Positions 13,074 through 25,415 of a stretch of 64,000 nucleotides of DNA are shown in pieces. The stretch is from positions 60,260,501 through 60,324,500 of the forward strand of contig CP142457.1 in the NCBI GenBank assembly GCA_038049695.1, written 5' to 3'. A model generated the notes under the pieces. That model was not told where the DNA came from, ran no database searches, and saw only the letters and a list, made by a program, of their open reading frames with translations. Position numbers and translations under genes: made by a program. The first letter of the stretch is position 1. Each line of letters starts with the position of its first letter. Origin of the DNA: Cinnamomum chago. Taxonomy: Eukaryota > Streptophyta > Magnoliopsida > Laurales > Lauraceae.

Positions 13074-13230
13074 TGTTATGAGATATGAATTATGAGTGAA
13101 TATCCACATAAAATAAATTAATGTTAGAATCTTATTGTAATTAGGAATTCTCTATTAGAAGGTTACTTTGCCTATAAATAAACATCTTTCTTTTGTATTT
13201 ATATATATATTGAGATAATAAAAAAAATCA
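13074..13230 (+). repeat. 5' LTR of the copia element (partly altered)
   Basis: The sequence from 13074 to about 13230 aligns by eye with the 3' LTR: 'tgttatgagatatg', 'atcttattgta', 'ctattag..ggttac', 'ataaat', 'tttgtatt', 'attgagataata'. After that the two LTRs diverge, and the expected ending is not recognisable. The LTRs differ by many substitutions, so the insertion is old. Confidence 0.7.
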
Positions 13231-14169
13231 AAAACAAAAAAATCCACGCCCATCCAAAGGATCCAACTTACTTTTTCCTTACTCTGCATCGGTAAGCGTG
13301 CAAACAACAAGTCATTTTTTTTTTTTTTGGTAAAAAACAAGTCAAGTTATTGCAGTTACTCTTGTTTTCAGCGACCAGGAGTCACACATGCTACAAGTGA
13401 CGTCAAGTATCGGAACGCGCGCCATAAGTCCATCTCGTTTTTTTATCAGCCTATAACAGTATAACCTCTTCATACGACCTCTGTTTTAGTTTCGTAGATT
13501 GGTTGCAACGGTGCATCTACTAGATGTAACAAATCAGAATTTCAATGGTTAGAAAGTTTTTTTTGGACTACAATCACGGTAATTGCTTTCGAAACCATAG
13601 TTGAATTCAATCTATTAAAATGTATAAAATCAGTTTATGATACTTATTTAAAGTAATTATAATATTTGGTTACTGTTTACCATCTTGCATGATTTATTTT
13701 TTTAATTTAAATTTATCAATATTATGAATGGATCACATAATATAACTAGAAGTTCTAAATTTGAATCCGAAGTTTTCCAATCTATGGACCAACAGTCCTA
13801 AAAGTTAGAATACTGATATGAACATGTAAATTCTTATCCAAAAATCAGTACCTGGAGTTTTTGGTTCAAATCCAAAAAATTATAAGGCCATGAAATTAAA
13901 CTTGAAGATTTGACAGAACCTACAGTTGTAATTTCATTATGAATCTGAAGTCTTGGCAAAACTAGCAATTCAAATTCCCAAATTTGAGAACTTGATGTTC
14001 TAACTTTTCATTTGTCAACTTATTTGTCATGTTAAATTCCTTCCTTAATTTACTCTTAATATTAAGGTTTCATTCTTTTTTTTTTCTTTCCTTTTGTACT
14101 TTATTGATTATATGTATACGATTAACTTCATATATATATATATATATATCTTATTACAATTGTTGCATG

Positions 14170-14876
14170 ATGTCAAATCTGGCTAAATTTGACTTTAAAG
14201 CACTTAATATAAATGAGGACAATTATTTATCCTGCCAACTGGATACTAAAATCCACTTGCAATCCAATGAACTTGGAGAAACCATAAAGGAAGGTAACAA
14301 GATGTCACCGGAGGAAAAGACGCTGCCCTCCTCTTCTTGTGCCATCACATACATGACGACCTAAAAAATGAGTACCTAACTGAGGAAGACCAAATAAGCC
14401 TATGAAAATCCCTAAAGGATAGGTATGAGCACCAGAAGATGGTCATACTACCAACTGCTCAGAATAAATAGCTAAATCTTAGATTATATTATTATAAAAT
14501 AGTATATGAATATAACTCTGCCCTATTCAATATTGTTTCCCGTTTAAGATTATGTGGTGAAAAGGTTACAGGAGAGCATATGTTGGAGAAAATATTATCC
14601 ACTTTTCATGCCTTGAATGTGCTCGTGCAGCAACAGTACCGAGAGCGACATTTCTCCAAATATTCGCAAGGTGGTTTTAGAGGTTCACCCCCAAAATTCA
14701 AAAATCACCAGAAATTGTATGCTCCTCAGCAAAAGAACAATTAAAATAAGAATCCACCGGCTAATCCTACTCATCGTCCTGATGACACGTGCTATAGATA
14801 TGGAAGAAGTGAGCATTGGTCACGCACTTGCCGTGTACCAAAGGAAGTGGTTGAACAATACAAATTAAAGCATGTA
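14170..14876 (+). pseudogene. Copia gag remnant (UBN2-type, with zinc knuckle)
   Basis: Translated pieces in shifting frames resemble plant copia Gag: SNLAKFDFKALNI and NYLSCQLD near the start, then SLKDRYEHQK, YEYNSALFNIVSRLRLCGE, LSTFHALNVL and QQYRERHFSKYSQ. A CCHC-like knuckle at about 14789-14830 reads CYRYGRSEHWSRTC, where the second Cys of the usual C-x2-C is replaced by Tyr-Gly context. Several stop codons break the frame, so no product is expected. Confidence 0.75.
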
Positions 14877-15229
14877 ATGCCTCTGTTCATTTAGTAGAGA
14901 CAAATGATATGGAAGGCTGGAATTAGAATACAATGACACCAGAGGGGCCTTCAATTGACATTACAAACTTGGAGACTCGAAACTTCTTTGAAGATGAGGA
15001 CAGCCAACCTCTGAGTAATGAGGCATTTGATACTCAATTGGGAGCACCCCCTGGCATAGTCTAGAAGACCAATAATTATTTGAGTTTCATAAACTTATTT
15101 TTTTTCTTAGTTCATTTGATATGCATGTTTCTTAGATTCTTCCTTTATGATGGGGATCTTTATTTTCATTACTATCCAAATTTATGGTGAATGATTTAAT
15201 TATTTCAGTTTTATCATGTGATTGCATAG

Positions 15230-16600
15230 TTATATTGGTTTATTATTTTGTTGAATATATGGATTATGGAATGAGAACAATCTCTATTTGGTAGATAGTG
15301 CCACAATACACACCATTCTTAAAAATCAAAATTTTTTATCAGAATTTATGTTCATTCTACAAAAGGTATCCATCATAACAGGACCTATGCAAATAATCGA
15401 AGGCTCCGTAAGAGCCCATATGATGTTACCTAATGGTACACATCTATTCATTAAGATGCATTATTCTCAAAAAGTTCCCGAAGAAACTTGATTAGTTTCA
15501 AGGACATCAAAATAAATTGGTGCTATATTGAGAAAATAAGTGAAGGTAACAATGAATACTTATGTATTGTTACTAATATTAAAAACCATAAGCAAATACT
15601 AGAAAAACTAAGTGCACTCTCCTTAGGGTTATATTACACGACAATCTCCAATGCCGAATCACATTTCGTTATGAGTAAAATAACAAAGTCAAGCCCAAAG
15701 CTTAAACTAAGCCCGAAGATCCTAAGACTTAATTTAAAGCTTTGGCATGATAGGTTATTAGGTCACCCTAAGGCCACTATGTTGAGAAAAAACCGTAAAT
15801 AACTCTTAAAGAACCATCAATTGACCATATCTAGTGGGTACTTATGTACCCCGTGTTTACAAGGAAAATTGATCACCCGACCTTCTTTTGCTAAGGTTGA
15901 ATACAAATCCCCATCCTTTTTTCAAAGGATATAATGTGATATTTGTCGACCCATAAATCCCCCTACTGGACCTTTTAGGTATTTTATGGTTTTGATTGAT
16001 GTCTCCACCCGTTGGTCAGATGTTTGCCTACTGTCAACTAGGAACGTAGCATTTGCCCGCCTATTAACTCAAATAATCAAACTTAGGGCTCACTTCCCTG
16101 ATTATCCCATTAAGTATATAAGACTTAATAATGCAGGTGAATTTACATCACATGTTTTTTATTATTTTTGTTCATCTCTAGGAATTGTAGTCGAACACCC
16201 TGTCCCCCATGTACACACCCAGAATGGCTTGGCTAAATCAATGATTAAGCGCATCCAACTCATTTTTAAGACTCTGCTGATGCAGTCCAAATTACTAGTT
16301 AATGCTTGGGGACATGTCGTGTTGCATGCATCAATATTAATTAGACTTCGACCCACGGCCTATCATCAATATTCTCCTGCACAACTTATATCAGGACACC
16401 AACCCAATATTTCTCACTTGCGCAAGTTTAGTTTTGCAGTTCAAGTCCCAATACCACCTCCTAAGCTTACTAAGATGGGACCATAACGTAGATTGAGAAT
16501 CTATGTAGGTTATGACTTTCCCTCGACTATTTGATATCTAGAACCAATGATAGGAGAGTCTTCACTGCTTATTTTCTCGATTGTCAATTCGATGAAACAA
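15230..16600 (+). pseudogene. Copia protease-integrase remnant
   Basis: The protease-like segment VDSATIHTIL appears at about 15290. The GAG-pre-integrase motif LWHDRLLGHP lies at about 15739-15769. The integrase core spans about 15940-16480, with YFMVLIDVSTRWSDVCLLS and later AWGHVVLHASILIRLRPTA. Two catalytic positions are changed: the usual LDNAGEF reads LNNAGEF, and the usual NGLAE reads NGLAK. Stops at several points confirm that it is dead. Confidence 0.8.
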
Positions 16601-17189
16601 TATTCCCACCGTTAGGGGGAGATAAAATAGTTTCCGAAGAACGAATTGTTCCTGTAGAACAACACATTCCTGAAGAACGGTGAGAATTAACATGGAATAC
16701 TTCCACTTTGTCTCATTTGGGTCCATGAACTTCACAATTTGAAAATGAAGTACAGAGAATTGTGCACTTACAAAAAATTACAAACAAATTACCTGATGCA
16801 GCAAAGGTGACAAAGTCACATGTGCCAACTATGAATGCACATGCTAGGATTAATGTCCCTGTAGGACTAAGTCAAAATACACTAGTAAAAGAATCTGCAA
16901 TACGCCAGAAGCGTTGCAGACCAAAAGATTCAAACAACTCAGCTCCGCAGAAAAGGAGAAATGAGCAATCATCATCATGTCCTGTCGAAAAGGCACGTAA
17001 TGCTCCTGAAGAGGTTCCTCCCAAAGAGGTACATAACACTTCTGAAGATGTTATAGTAAAATCCGTTCTCTCTAAAATAATGGAAGTCCCTGATGAGACT
17101 TTAGAAGCCCCTAAAGAGGCACATGTATCGAATAATGAATAGATCTTTATATTTTACAATTATTCAAGAAAAAGATGGAATATAAATAA

Positions 17190-18327
17190 AATTGTCATCG
17201 ATGACGCATTTGCGTATGCGGTAGCTACACAAATATTAAAAAAAATAATGATGATGATGATTGGACACAGAACCACGTACTATAAATGAATGTCGACAAA
17301 GAAATGATTGACCAAAATGAAAAAGTGTCATCAAAGCAGAGTTAGAGTCTTTCAATAAATGTGGTGTGTTTGGACGTACCCCAAAAGATGTTAACCCGAC
17401 AGGTTACAATTGGGTGTTTGTAAGAAAAAAAATGAAATGAATGACATTACCGGATATGAGACACAATTAGCGGTACAAGGTCCCCTGTTATGGATACTAC
17501 AACATTCAGATATCTGACAAGTTTAACAGTTTCTCAAAATCTAGAAATGAGACTCATGGACCAAGAAGATTTTAAAACGATTTGGTATGGCCAAGGCACA
17601 TCCATTAAGCACCCCATGATCGTCCGGTTTCTATATATAAAGAAAGATCTATACCGTCTCATCGAGGAAAATAAAAAGGTATTGGGTCCCAAAGGACCAT
17701 ATTTAAGTGCTATTGGAGCCCTGATGTACTTGGCATCAGGCACTGAACTAGTATTAAACACATCCTACGATATTTGCGTAGAACAACTGATTTGAGAGTA
17801 TTTTATTCTTATGATCGTAGAGATTCTGGTTTTGTAGGATATGCTAATTCGGGCTCTCTCTCTCTCTGATCCTCATAAAGGATGATCACAGACAAGTTAC
17901 GTGTTTCTTAGTGGTGATACCGCCATTTCTTGGCGTTCTACTAAAAAGACTTTGGTAGCTACTTCCTCCAACCATGCTGAGATTTTGGCTCTTTATGAAG
18001 CCAGTAGGGAATGTGTATGGCTTAAATCTTTGATTTAGCATATTCGTAGTTCTTGTCAATTACCTTCTGCTACAGGTATCCCGAACATTATCTATAAAGA
18101 TAATGAAGCATGCATAAAACAGATTCGAGAATGTTTTATTAAAGGAGACAAAACTAAGCATTTAGCACCAAAGTTCTTCTCCACTCATGAACTTCAGAAG
18201 AATAATTAAATTGAATTCAAGCAAGTTGGTTCGAGTAATAACCTGACTGATCTGTTTACCAAAACTTTGCCAAAATCAGTATTCAAGAAGTTCGTATATG
18301 AGATTGGCATGCGTAGAGTTCATCATT
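17190..18327 (+). pseudogene. Copia reverse transcriptase / RNase H remnant
   Basis: The RT part is heavily deleted: only RYLTSLTVSQNLEMRLMD, the region around KKDLYRLIEENKK and PYLSAIGALMYLA remain, and no YxDD motif is visible. RNase H is better kept: SWRSTKKTLVATSSNHAEI, ALYEASRECVWLKSLI, IIYKDNEACIKQI and LTDLFTKTLP. The copia C-terminal motif ends near 18325 with a stop. About 300 nt of non-coding DNA separate it from the 3' LTR. Confidence 0.75.
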
Positions 18328-18628
18328 AAACTATGTGAATGGTTGCTATCATCAGGGGGAGTAGTTAATGAGGGGGGCGTCCTGAAGTATGATACCCAGG
18401 ACATCTGTGCGTTGTACTTTTTTTTTGCTTTTCTATGTTTTATCCCTTTGGGTTTTCCTAGTTAAGGTTTCAACGAGACGGCATTATGCACGTCCAACAC
18501 TAGTTCAATGATCTTAAAGAATGTTGTACTCTTTTTTCCCTTCGCTTTGATTTTTTTCCCATTGGGTTTTTCCTTAACAAGATTTTTAATTAGGCAACCG
18601 TCATTGAATGGTGGTCATCCAAGAGGAG

Positions 18629-18820
18629 TGTTATGAGATATGGATCATGGGTGGATGCTCACATAAAATGAGTTAAGGTTATAATCTTATTGTACTTAGG
18701 TTTTTCTATTAGGGGGTTACCTTTCTAATAAATAGGCCACCTCCCTTTGTATTTGTACACACATTGAGATAATAGAAAAACTCTCTACTTTTCTCCCTAA
18801 TCTTTTCCATTTTTCTAACA
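18629..18820 (+). repeat. 3' LTR of the copia element
   Basis: 192 bp, beginning TGTTATGAG and ending TTCTAACA, preceded by a purine tract and followed by the TSD AATAA. It contains 'ctaataaataggccacc', a plausible TATA-like region. Confidence 0.8.
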
Positions 18821-18825
18821 AATAA

Positions 18826-21399
18826 GATTATTGAATTAAATTGAGATTTAGTGCTTGTGTTCTCAATAAAAAAAAAGCATTTTACCTAACCACCCCTTCG
18901 TACGTGTAAGTGACTGAAATTGGAATATTTTACCGTAGGTTTGGACTTGTGTAATTTCAATCCAAGTTTATACAACTGAAGCAATGGTCGTTTTTTGTTC
19001 AAGAGTCTTCAATCTCTACTTTCTTGTGTTTGGTGGTTGGATTAGTGTTAACAGGGAATCTGTTTGTTAGAGGCCTTTTCTCATGTCCTTCCTTGAAAGT
19101 GATTCCTAATAAAACACCCCATTTCACGTGAGAGATGGCGGATAGATTTCAGTACTTGGAATATTGACCAGTTTGCTTTCAAACCCTGAGCATGGCTGTG
19201 TAAAAAAAAAAAAAATGAATGGTGGGAAAAATTGTGTAAAATGTTTTCAGTTTCCATGAGATCATGAGAGCTAAAATCAATTGATTGAATAATCTGGGTC
19301 ATCGATCTAAATAGGACTCTGCGATTGAAGGGTCGAGATTAGTCATATGGTAAAGATGGCTCATCACATTGTAACTGTGGTAATTGGTCCATCACTGTAA
19401 TATGTCTGAAAATTCCAATAATCAGGTCCGTTCTCTCTAAACTATTTACTTTAGATTTTTAGTCAGAGAGATGTTCAAAATATTTTCCTTACAACAAAAA
19501 CTATGTATATATTTCAACTAAAAATGTGCACATGTCATGTCAGAGAGGTCATTAAACAAACATAAATGAGTTACAATCCAAAGAATGAAGAGGCTGGTTC
19601 GTCAACCATTTTGACTCAATCAACGGTTTATAAGATTTAGTTGATGCTTCAAGGCAACAATAGACCTGCTTGTAAGAGTGATATGGTTTGCAATTTAAAT
19701 CAAACATATGGACCTAGATTTATGCATTAAACAATATATGATCTTAAAAATAAAAAAGCGTACCTTGTGCCATGGTCTTAATGATGAGGGGATCTCCTTT
19801 TTCAAATAGGATTTTCTCCTATCTCCCTTATCACCCACTCCCACTTCGCGTGAAATTGATAGGTACTTTTCAGATCTCAAAGGTTAAGAGAGATGACAAA
19901 AAAACTATATATATATAGATAAACTCTATAGAGATTTCTTCCCATCAAATAAATCTAATGAAGGTAAGTTTCCTTAATTCTCTCAAATCAGCCAACAAGA
20001 GTCTTACTTGATTGGACTTACTAAAATTGAATCCAAGATAAACTTAGTAAAACCAAAAACTAAAAAATGGGGAAAATAACTTAATTTAGTGGGCTCAAAC
20101 TGTGGATCCCAACAATATTGTACATGTGGTCATGAGGACCACTGTCGTCTAACACAGCTTTCTCTCTCAGCCACATGAAGTGTGGGGACATGTTCGCCGG
20201 TAGTTACAACCTTAGGTCAAAGGTTCAATCCATTTCAAATCATACCAACCATCACAGAAATAGGTTTCCAAAAACCTATGTTATTATTGTGGATGAGGAT
20301 GATCAAATTCATATGATGGAACCCACCAAATTAAATAAATGGAATGGATTCTGAAGGTAGAATAGGATCCGATACATTGAGTGGTGGTGGGCTGTGAGAA
20401 CATTCAGAGTCCCTAGTTCACTCAACATTAACATTGAGCAGGGAATTTTTGCTCTAAATCACGGTGGGCCAAGATATTAATGAGTGAAGAACTTTTACAT
20501 TTTTGAGATAAAATCATCTGGGATTATTAAGAGAAAGAATCCCAATTCTTAAAAAGAAAACAAAAGGAAGAAATTCAAATTCAAATCTAAATCTTAACAA
20601 TCCTCCCTTATCTTTTTCTCCTCTAATATGTCTATTCCCATGTCTCCATTATAACATCTCTAAAAACAGGTAACAAATCTAGTGTCTTGACAATGAGGCC
20701 CATCCAAATCCTTCAGATAAAGGGTGTCACTCCAAGTAAGGCGTCTGCTGAAATTCACTTTGGCATTTATAGTCATTGAGCCTTTTCTATTAAATGCACA
20801 ATGCTTTTCGTCAACAAGGACCCAATGAGAATTAGGGGGTTCTTGTCTTAGGTACGGTCCACATGCATGCTCCCACATACATACAAGAGAAAAAAATTCT
20901 CATATTAAATGGCTGATGAATTTGTATGAGCCCCCAACATCACTAGTGACCATTGCCTCAGCAATTACATTCTTTGCATTTGCAAACCTGATTTCCAGAA
21001 CAATCCGATCTTACCCATAGAACAATATTTCCTAGATAATTACTATGTTGATTTTGACAACATTATAGAAACATTTATTTATATATTATCCAAAATAAAA
21101 ATGGCTGAAATTGGTGATCTTCCATTAGATTAATTTTTGGAGTGGGAGACTAAAATGGATTGGGTGAGTCAGATTGGCATTAGGAAAGTTGCCTTGGGAC
21201 CAAAAAGTTGGTTGATCTTTACAATCATGTGAGCTCATATGACTCATCAGTGAATAATGACTGGAGTACTCTCTCAAAAGTCACAACACAGGAAAGGACA
21301 TTCCTGCTTTCTGTCCTGTCAAGGCAGGATCTGGTCCTCTGAATCTTCACAGATCGGCTTGTCTTTAATCTGGTGGTGTCTCATGTCCGTATTAATATA
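18826..21399. other. Intergenic, no recognised gene
   Basis: No coding motifs, splice structures or clear TE ends were seen. Short open frames on the minus strand (for example near 19081-19302 and 20660-20878) have no recognisable domain. Confidence 0.5.
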
Positions 21400-21703
21400 T
21401 AGGTGTTCGGCAATCCTTCCCTGGGTTTAAAAAGTTGGCCCATATTTATGTCCACATGGATTTTCAAAGAACCCATAGCAGGAGTAGGGCCAGAACCTGG
21501 AAATGTTGAAGGCAAAGCCCGGCCCAAGTTAGAGTTAAAGAATTCTTTTAAAAAAAGCATGTCTTATTATTAGCCCAAGTGGTATAACCGTATTGCCTTG
21601 TTTGAAATCCGAGCCCGGCCCATCTACTAGAGCCTGAGCCCTTAGCCGGCCCAAATCAGGCTGGGGCTGGGTCGGGCTTAGGTGGTCCATGAGCACCCCT
21701 AGC
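21400..21703. mobile_element. Possible small GC-rich MITE
   Basis: A stretch rich in 'ggcccggccc' and 'gggctgggtcgggc' phrases runs from 'taggtgttcgg' (about 21401) to 'gagcacccctag' (about 21703). These are weakly inverse ends of the TAGGGGTG type seen at 11380. No matching TSD was found. Confidence 0.3.
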
Positions 21704-23311
21704 CATGATGGCCATTTATCTGTGAGACAAAGCAGCCTTGCGCAATGCTCAGATATTGACTGATCTTCGCCACCCATTGGGCCGAGATATAGGGCGGGCC
21801 CTATATTTTTTGCTCAATTACTAAATAGAAAAGGACTGGGATATAATTTAAAGTCCAAGATACCCAGATGGAAATATTTAACACAAGTTGGCTTATAATC
21901 TGCAAACAGGCTACACCCAGGATGACCTTTCAGACCAATTAGCTCTTTTTGGGCCTCAACATTAGTCTTGATCGAACATGTCCAGCCAAGTTGGTCCTGT
22001 TCTTGATTTTTTTTTTTTTTTTTTTTTTTGCATTCTGTTGGCTTACAGGCTGGCCATGCATTGCTTGCCAAGGTGGACAGGCCTTGACCACAATTTAAAT
22101 ACTCGTTCTAAAATGTGCCCGAATTATTAGACTCATTGGGATCTAGTGGGGTTCGGGGGAGGCACTTGGGCCACTGGACCCACTTCAGGAAGTCCTCATG
22201 TAACAGGGATGTCATGCAATATGATCAATGATGGTGATGATGTATCATGTGATGGGGTTGTCCTGCTATGATCAACGGTGGATGAAAGATACTTTCTTCA
22301 CATTAGAGATGTTGCATGGGCTAGCTATAGTTTGATTTTGTCATTTCTTTCTAAATAAAAGCCCACACCAATCACCATCCAAGAGGCTGGTTTGGCTGTG
22401 CTAGTGTAGCCCCTAGGTGGTAGCACAAGTGGATTCAACTTTCGATTCTTGAGAAGGGGAAACCGGGAGCCGATATAAGAAACTATAACACCGGAAGAAA
22501 AAAAAATGATTGACTGATCATACATGCTATGATAATGGACTATGGATAAGACCAGTTTTGCCCCCGCTGCACTGCAGCGGCCAGCAGCCCCATGGGTATT
22601 CGCAATATTCCACAGACCCAATTGATCGAACACGTCTCTATTTAACACGTCATCAAAGTTTGTTTATGACATAGTAGGAATGAAAAATGCTCAGGGAAGG
22701 GGGATTAATGAGTTGAATTGATTATCATTTTGGATGTTGGCCCAATGACCGACTCAACGAGTGATATAAGTGATAATTTTTTTTTAAAAAGAAAAATGAC
22801 TTTTAATGGGGAAATGATAAACAAGGAGCAGACTTGATGTGCAAGCTCCACGGGGCCCACTTGTGCTTAAAAAATACCATCAAAATTTAAGTATGTTAAA
22901 TAAAAAATTGGGATTATCTCATGAGGCTAGTTTTTTGACGGACCCTATCTAAAATTCTTAGAAATGTGTTCACAGGAGTAACTAAGCTTGAAGAAAAAAA
23001 GGGGTAGGTCCCAAAATTGCATAGAATAATGTTCCACTCTAATGGAAAATGAATTAAGGTGCGATAACCAATAAAAATGAATATCCAATCATTACCTTTG
23101 CAAATCAAATCAAAGTAGATACGATCTACATCTCCAATAGCGTCCACGGCTCGATTTTAATAGCCCTTTTTTTATGTTCATTTTACTGTAAATTCTTTAG
23201 AAGTCATTTTCTAATGCCTATTCAAGCGTGAGGCCATTTGTCTCTGTCTACGTGTCTCTATCATATTTATTGCAAGGAAATTTCTACAATCCCTCTGTTC
23301 ACATCGTTCAA
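21704..23311. other. Intergenic with a long poly-T tract
   Basis: Includes an uninterrupted T run at about 22008-22029. On the opposite strand this could be the poly-A tail of a retroposed sequence, but no matching body was recognised. No gene seen. Confidence 0.45.
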
Positions 23312-23334
23312 AATATATATATATATATATATAT
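23312..23334. repeat. (TA)n microsatellite
   Basis: An uninterrupted run of about 11 TA units, about 165 nt upstream of the candidate secreted-peptide exon. Confidence 0.9.
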
Positions 23335-23497
23335 CTTTCAACAAAAAAAATACTTCTTTCAACAAAAAGCATCCCACAATCCCAATGTTCACATTACTAT
23401 CACATCTGCTCACCGATAAAAGGGAGAGAGTTCTCTTTCCTCTCTACTCCCACATCTTTTCACTTCCAGTATTGCCCTCTCTCTCATCAAGCAAACG

Positions 23498-23601
23498 ATG
23501 GCTTTTACTAAGAATATCTTCCTCTTCGTGACATTGATCTTGCTGGTGTTGGCAGCTGAAGTGGTTGCATTTGAAACTGATCCAAGCTATAACAGGGTTG
23601 G
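23498..23601 (+). CDS. Candidate first exon of a secreted peptide
   Basis: The ATG in 'aaacgATGGC' has a good plant start context. The next 34 codons form a classical signal peptide: MAFTKN, a hydrophobic core IFLFVTLILLVLAA, then EVVA and a polar tail FETDPSYNRVG. The frame runs into a donor GG|GTAAGC at 23602. A CT-rich leader (23420-23495) precedes the ATG. A possible tiny second exon, starting after 'ctgctgcaacag' at about 23697, would read NIQGRRLL before another donor GTAAGTAC; an alternative acceptor is 'ttttactttgcag' at about 24539. The mature peptide could not be followed, and the family is not recognised. This could be a real small gene or the head of a dead one. Confidence 0.4.
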
Positions 23602-23977
23602 GTAAGCAGACCACCGCAGTCCAGTTTTTCAATTGGTCGGGTATTGTACCTCGAATCTCATTTCTTATAAGGTTTGATTTGCATCTGCTGCAACAGAAAT
23701 ATTCAAGGACGTCGTCTGCTGAGTAAGTACGATGAAGCTTCCACACTTTTTTAAAAAGTATTTGGCAAAGCTTTCGTTAGAGGCTGCGAAACAGCAATTT
23801 TGTAAAGGTCACTGTCCCCAAATCAGTGAGCTTTTCTGCAAAACCATGTGCTGATCACTAGGTTTGTACGAAAACCTTCTTTCTTTCTTTTCCTTTTCTG
23901 TGATATTTTTGTCACTTATCTTCTTTTTACCATGTGAACGGAATCAAAAGAGAGGAGGCAGGGATAACCTATGCTGC

Positions 23978-24085
23978 ATGGATATATTAAAATGGACAAT
24001 GTGTCGTGCCGTATTGTATATGATACTTCATTTTTCATGTGTAAAATCTGTATTCCTGCCGTGTTTATGGTGTGTTCTTTGCATA
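23978..24085 (+). repeat. Dispersed repeat, inverted partner at 33675-33805
   Basis: Read on the minus strand, this block resembles the plus strand at 33675-33805: both contain the cores 'atttta-cat' and 'gatac-cacgatac', and translated shadows share IRHDTL and KYPC-like strings. The 'cacgatacgacacgatacg' core is a common plant repeat motif, so this is TE-derived, not coding. Confidence 0.5.
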
Positions 24086-24674
24086 TCCATACCGTATCTA
24101 GACATAACAGGAAATAACACATATTCTACAGAGTAAGTATGTAAGTCCATAATTATTCATTTTCTCCTAAACTTCAAAATCTTTAAAATCATGAATTTCT
24201 GTTGAAACATTTCCGTAGAAAAACACTACACCAAGCATTGGACTAGCTCATGCTTCGGACATGAGAATTTTATTTTCTCTTGCTTGGGTTTTTTAAGAGG
24301 AGGAAAAATCATTCTTCACCTAACAAATGCTTCTTGAGTGTAGCGGGAGAAATGATTTTCTCAATAACTAACAGAAAAAAAAAAAAAAAAAAAGGGGATT
24401 TTGAAAAATCACTAGCAGCAAAAAATAATGAATCTCCATCAGCGCACCGATAAATTCCTCCACGCATTATGGATTATGTATTTTACATTTTATTGAGGCT
24501 TACATTTAATTGTATTTACATAAATTTTACTTTGCAGGAAGTTTAGTCTAGTCTACGGAGCTGTGCGTTGTTTCAATACCAACTTGCCTAAGAATAAAGT
24601 CTTCATGGTTCATGTTCTACGTACTTTGGCCTATCCTGCCTTCTTTTACAAATTACAACTGCATGTGTGTAGCT

Positions 24675-25415
24675 GTTGGACTCTTCGCCATCAACAACTC
24701 TCTCTCTCATAGGTATAGGGTTTTTCCAAGCTCTTATTGTCTGATTTTGATTTTTATCGACCAGTCTTTATGGAATTAATCTGAGCAAACGTTTGATTCT
24801 TGATCACAAGGCATACTATTCACCATAGCCAACTTTCTCTCTGGTAAGAATAGGGTTTTTTGCTCCCTTTTTCTACTTATGTCTCTACCTTTGCTTATCT
24901 TTGATTTTCTTTGTCTATCTTTGATCCATCATCATATTTCTGTGTTAGTTATGTTGTAGTCTTCAACAGGGACAATGTCCATACCTGTTGTACTTTTGAA
25001 GATAGACATCTTTGTTTTAATTGGGTGCTTTTATCAATGCATCCCTGTTGGAAAATCTATGCCAACATGGAATATTTTGACCATAACTCATACGTCTTCA
25101 TCTTAAAGTGCTTACGTCCACTCCCGCTGCTTCAATGTGACTCAACACTCAAATTCCTCATTAATTTATATTATTCTATTCATCATTGAGAGCGTTATAG
25201 CAAGTGCTAATCAATGGCATCTATAGTAGATACTGTAATGTTTCATCTTTATGTGCATATCAAATGTTTGTTGTAAAGCTTGTTAGAAATAATGTAAAAT
25301 AAAACAATATTTTCTCTACCCTGTGTGCATATAAGAATGGGTTTTTCTTCTAAAAAACAATTATCCGCTTTCGTATATTAAGTTACATAAAAAAAATTAC
25401 TTACCTATCAGGGCA
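24675..25415 (+). repeat. Dispersed repeat R1, copy A (uninterrupted)
   Basis: 24675-25180 matches 54097-54594, and 25181-25415 matches 59882-60104 plus a short piece at 57557-57574. Shared phrases include 'gttggactcttcgccatc', 'ggtatagggtttttcc', 'ttaatctgagcaaacg', 'gagagcgttatag' and 'tagtagatactgta'. The copies end together at 'atcagggca' (25415 and 60104). Copy A keeps the parts next to each other, so it shows the arrangement before insertions entered copy B. No coding motif was recognised, and the repeat class is unknown. Confidence 0.75.

Larger units (their letters stand above)
13074..18820 (+). mobile_element. Decayed Ty1/copia LTR retrotransposon with 5-bp TSD
   Basis: LTRs beginning TGTTATGAGATATG lie at both ends, flanked by AATAA at 13069-13073 and at 18821-18825, so this is one insertion. 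Between them lie, in copia order, gag, protease-like, integrase, reverse-transcriptase scraps and RNase H, all on the plus strand with many stops and frameshifts. A purine tract 'aagaggag' (18621-18628) directly precedes the 3' LTR. No primer-binding site was recognised after the 5' LTR, and the region 13230-14160 is unlike retroelement DNA, so the 5' internal part seems rearranged. Confidence 0.85.
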
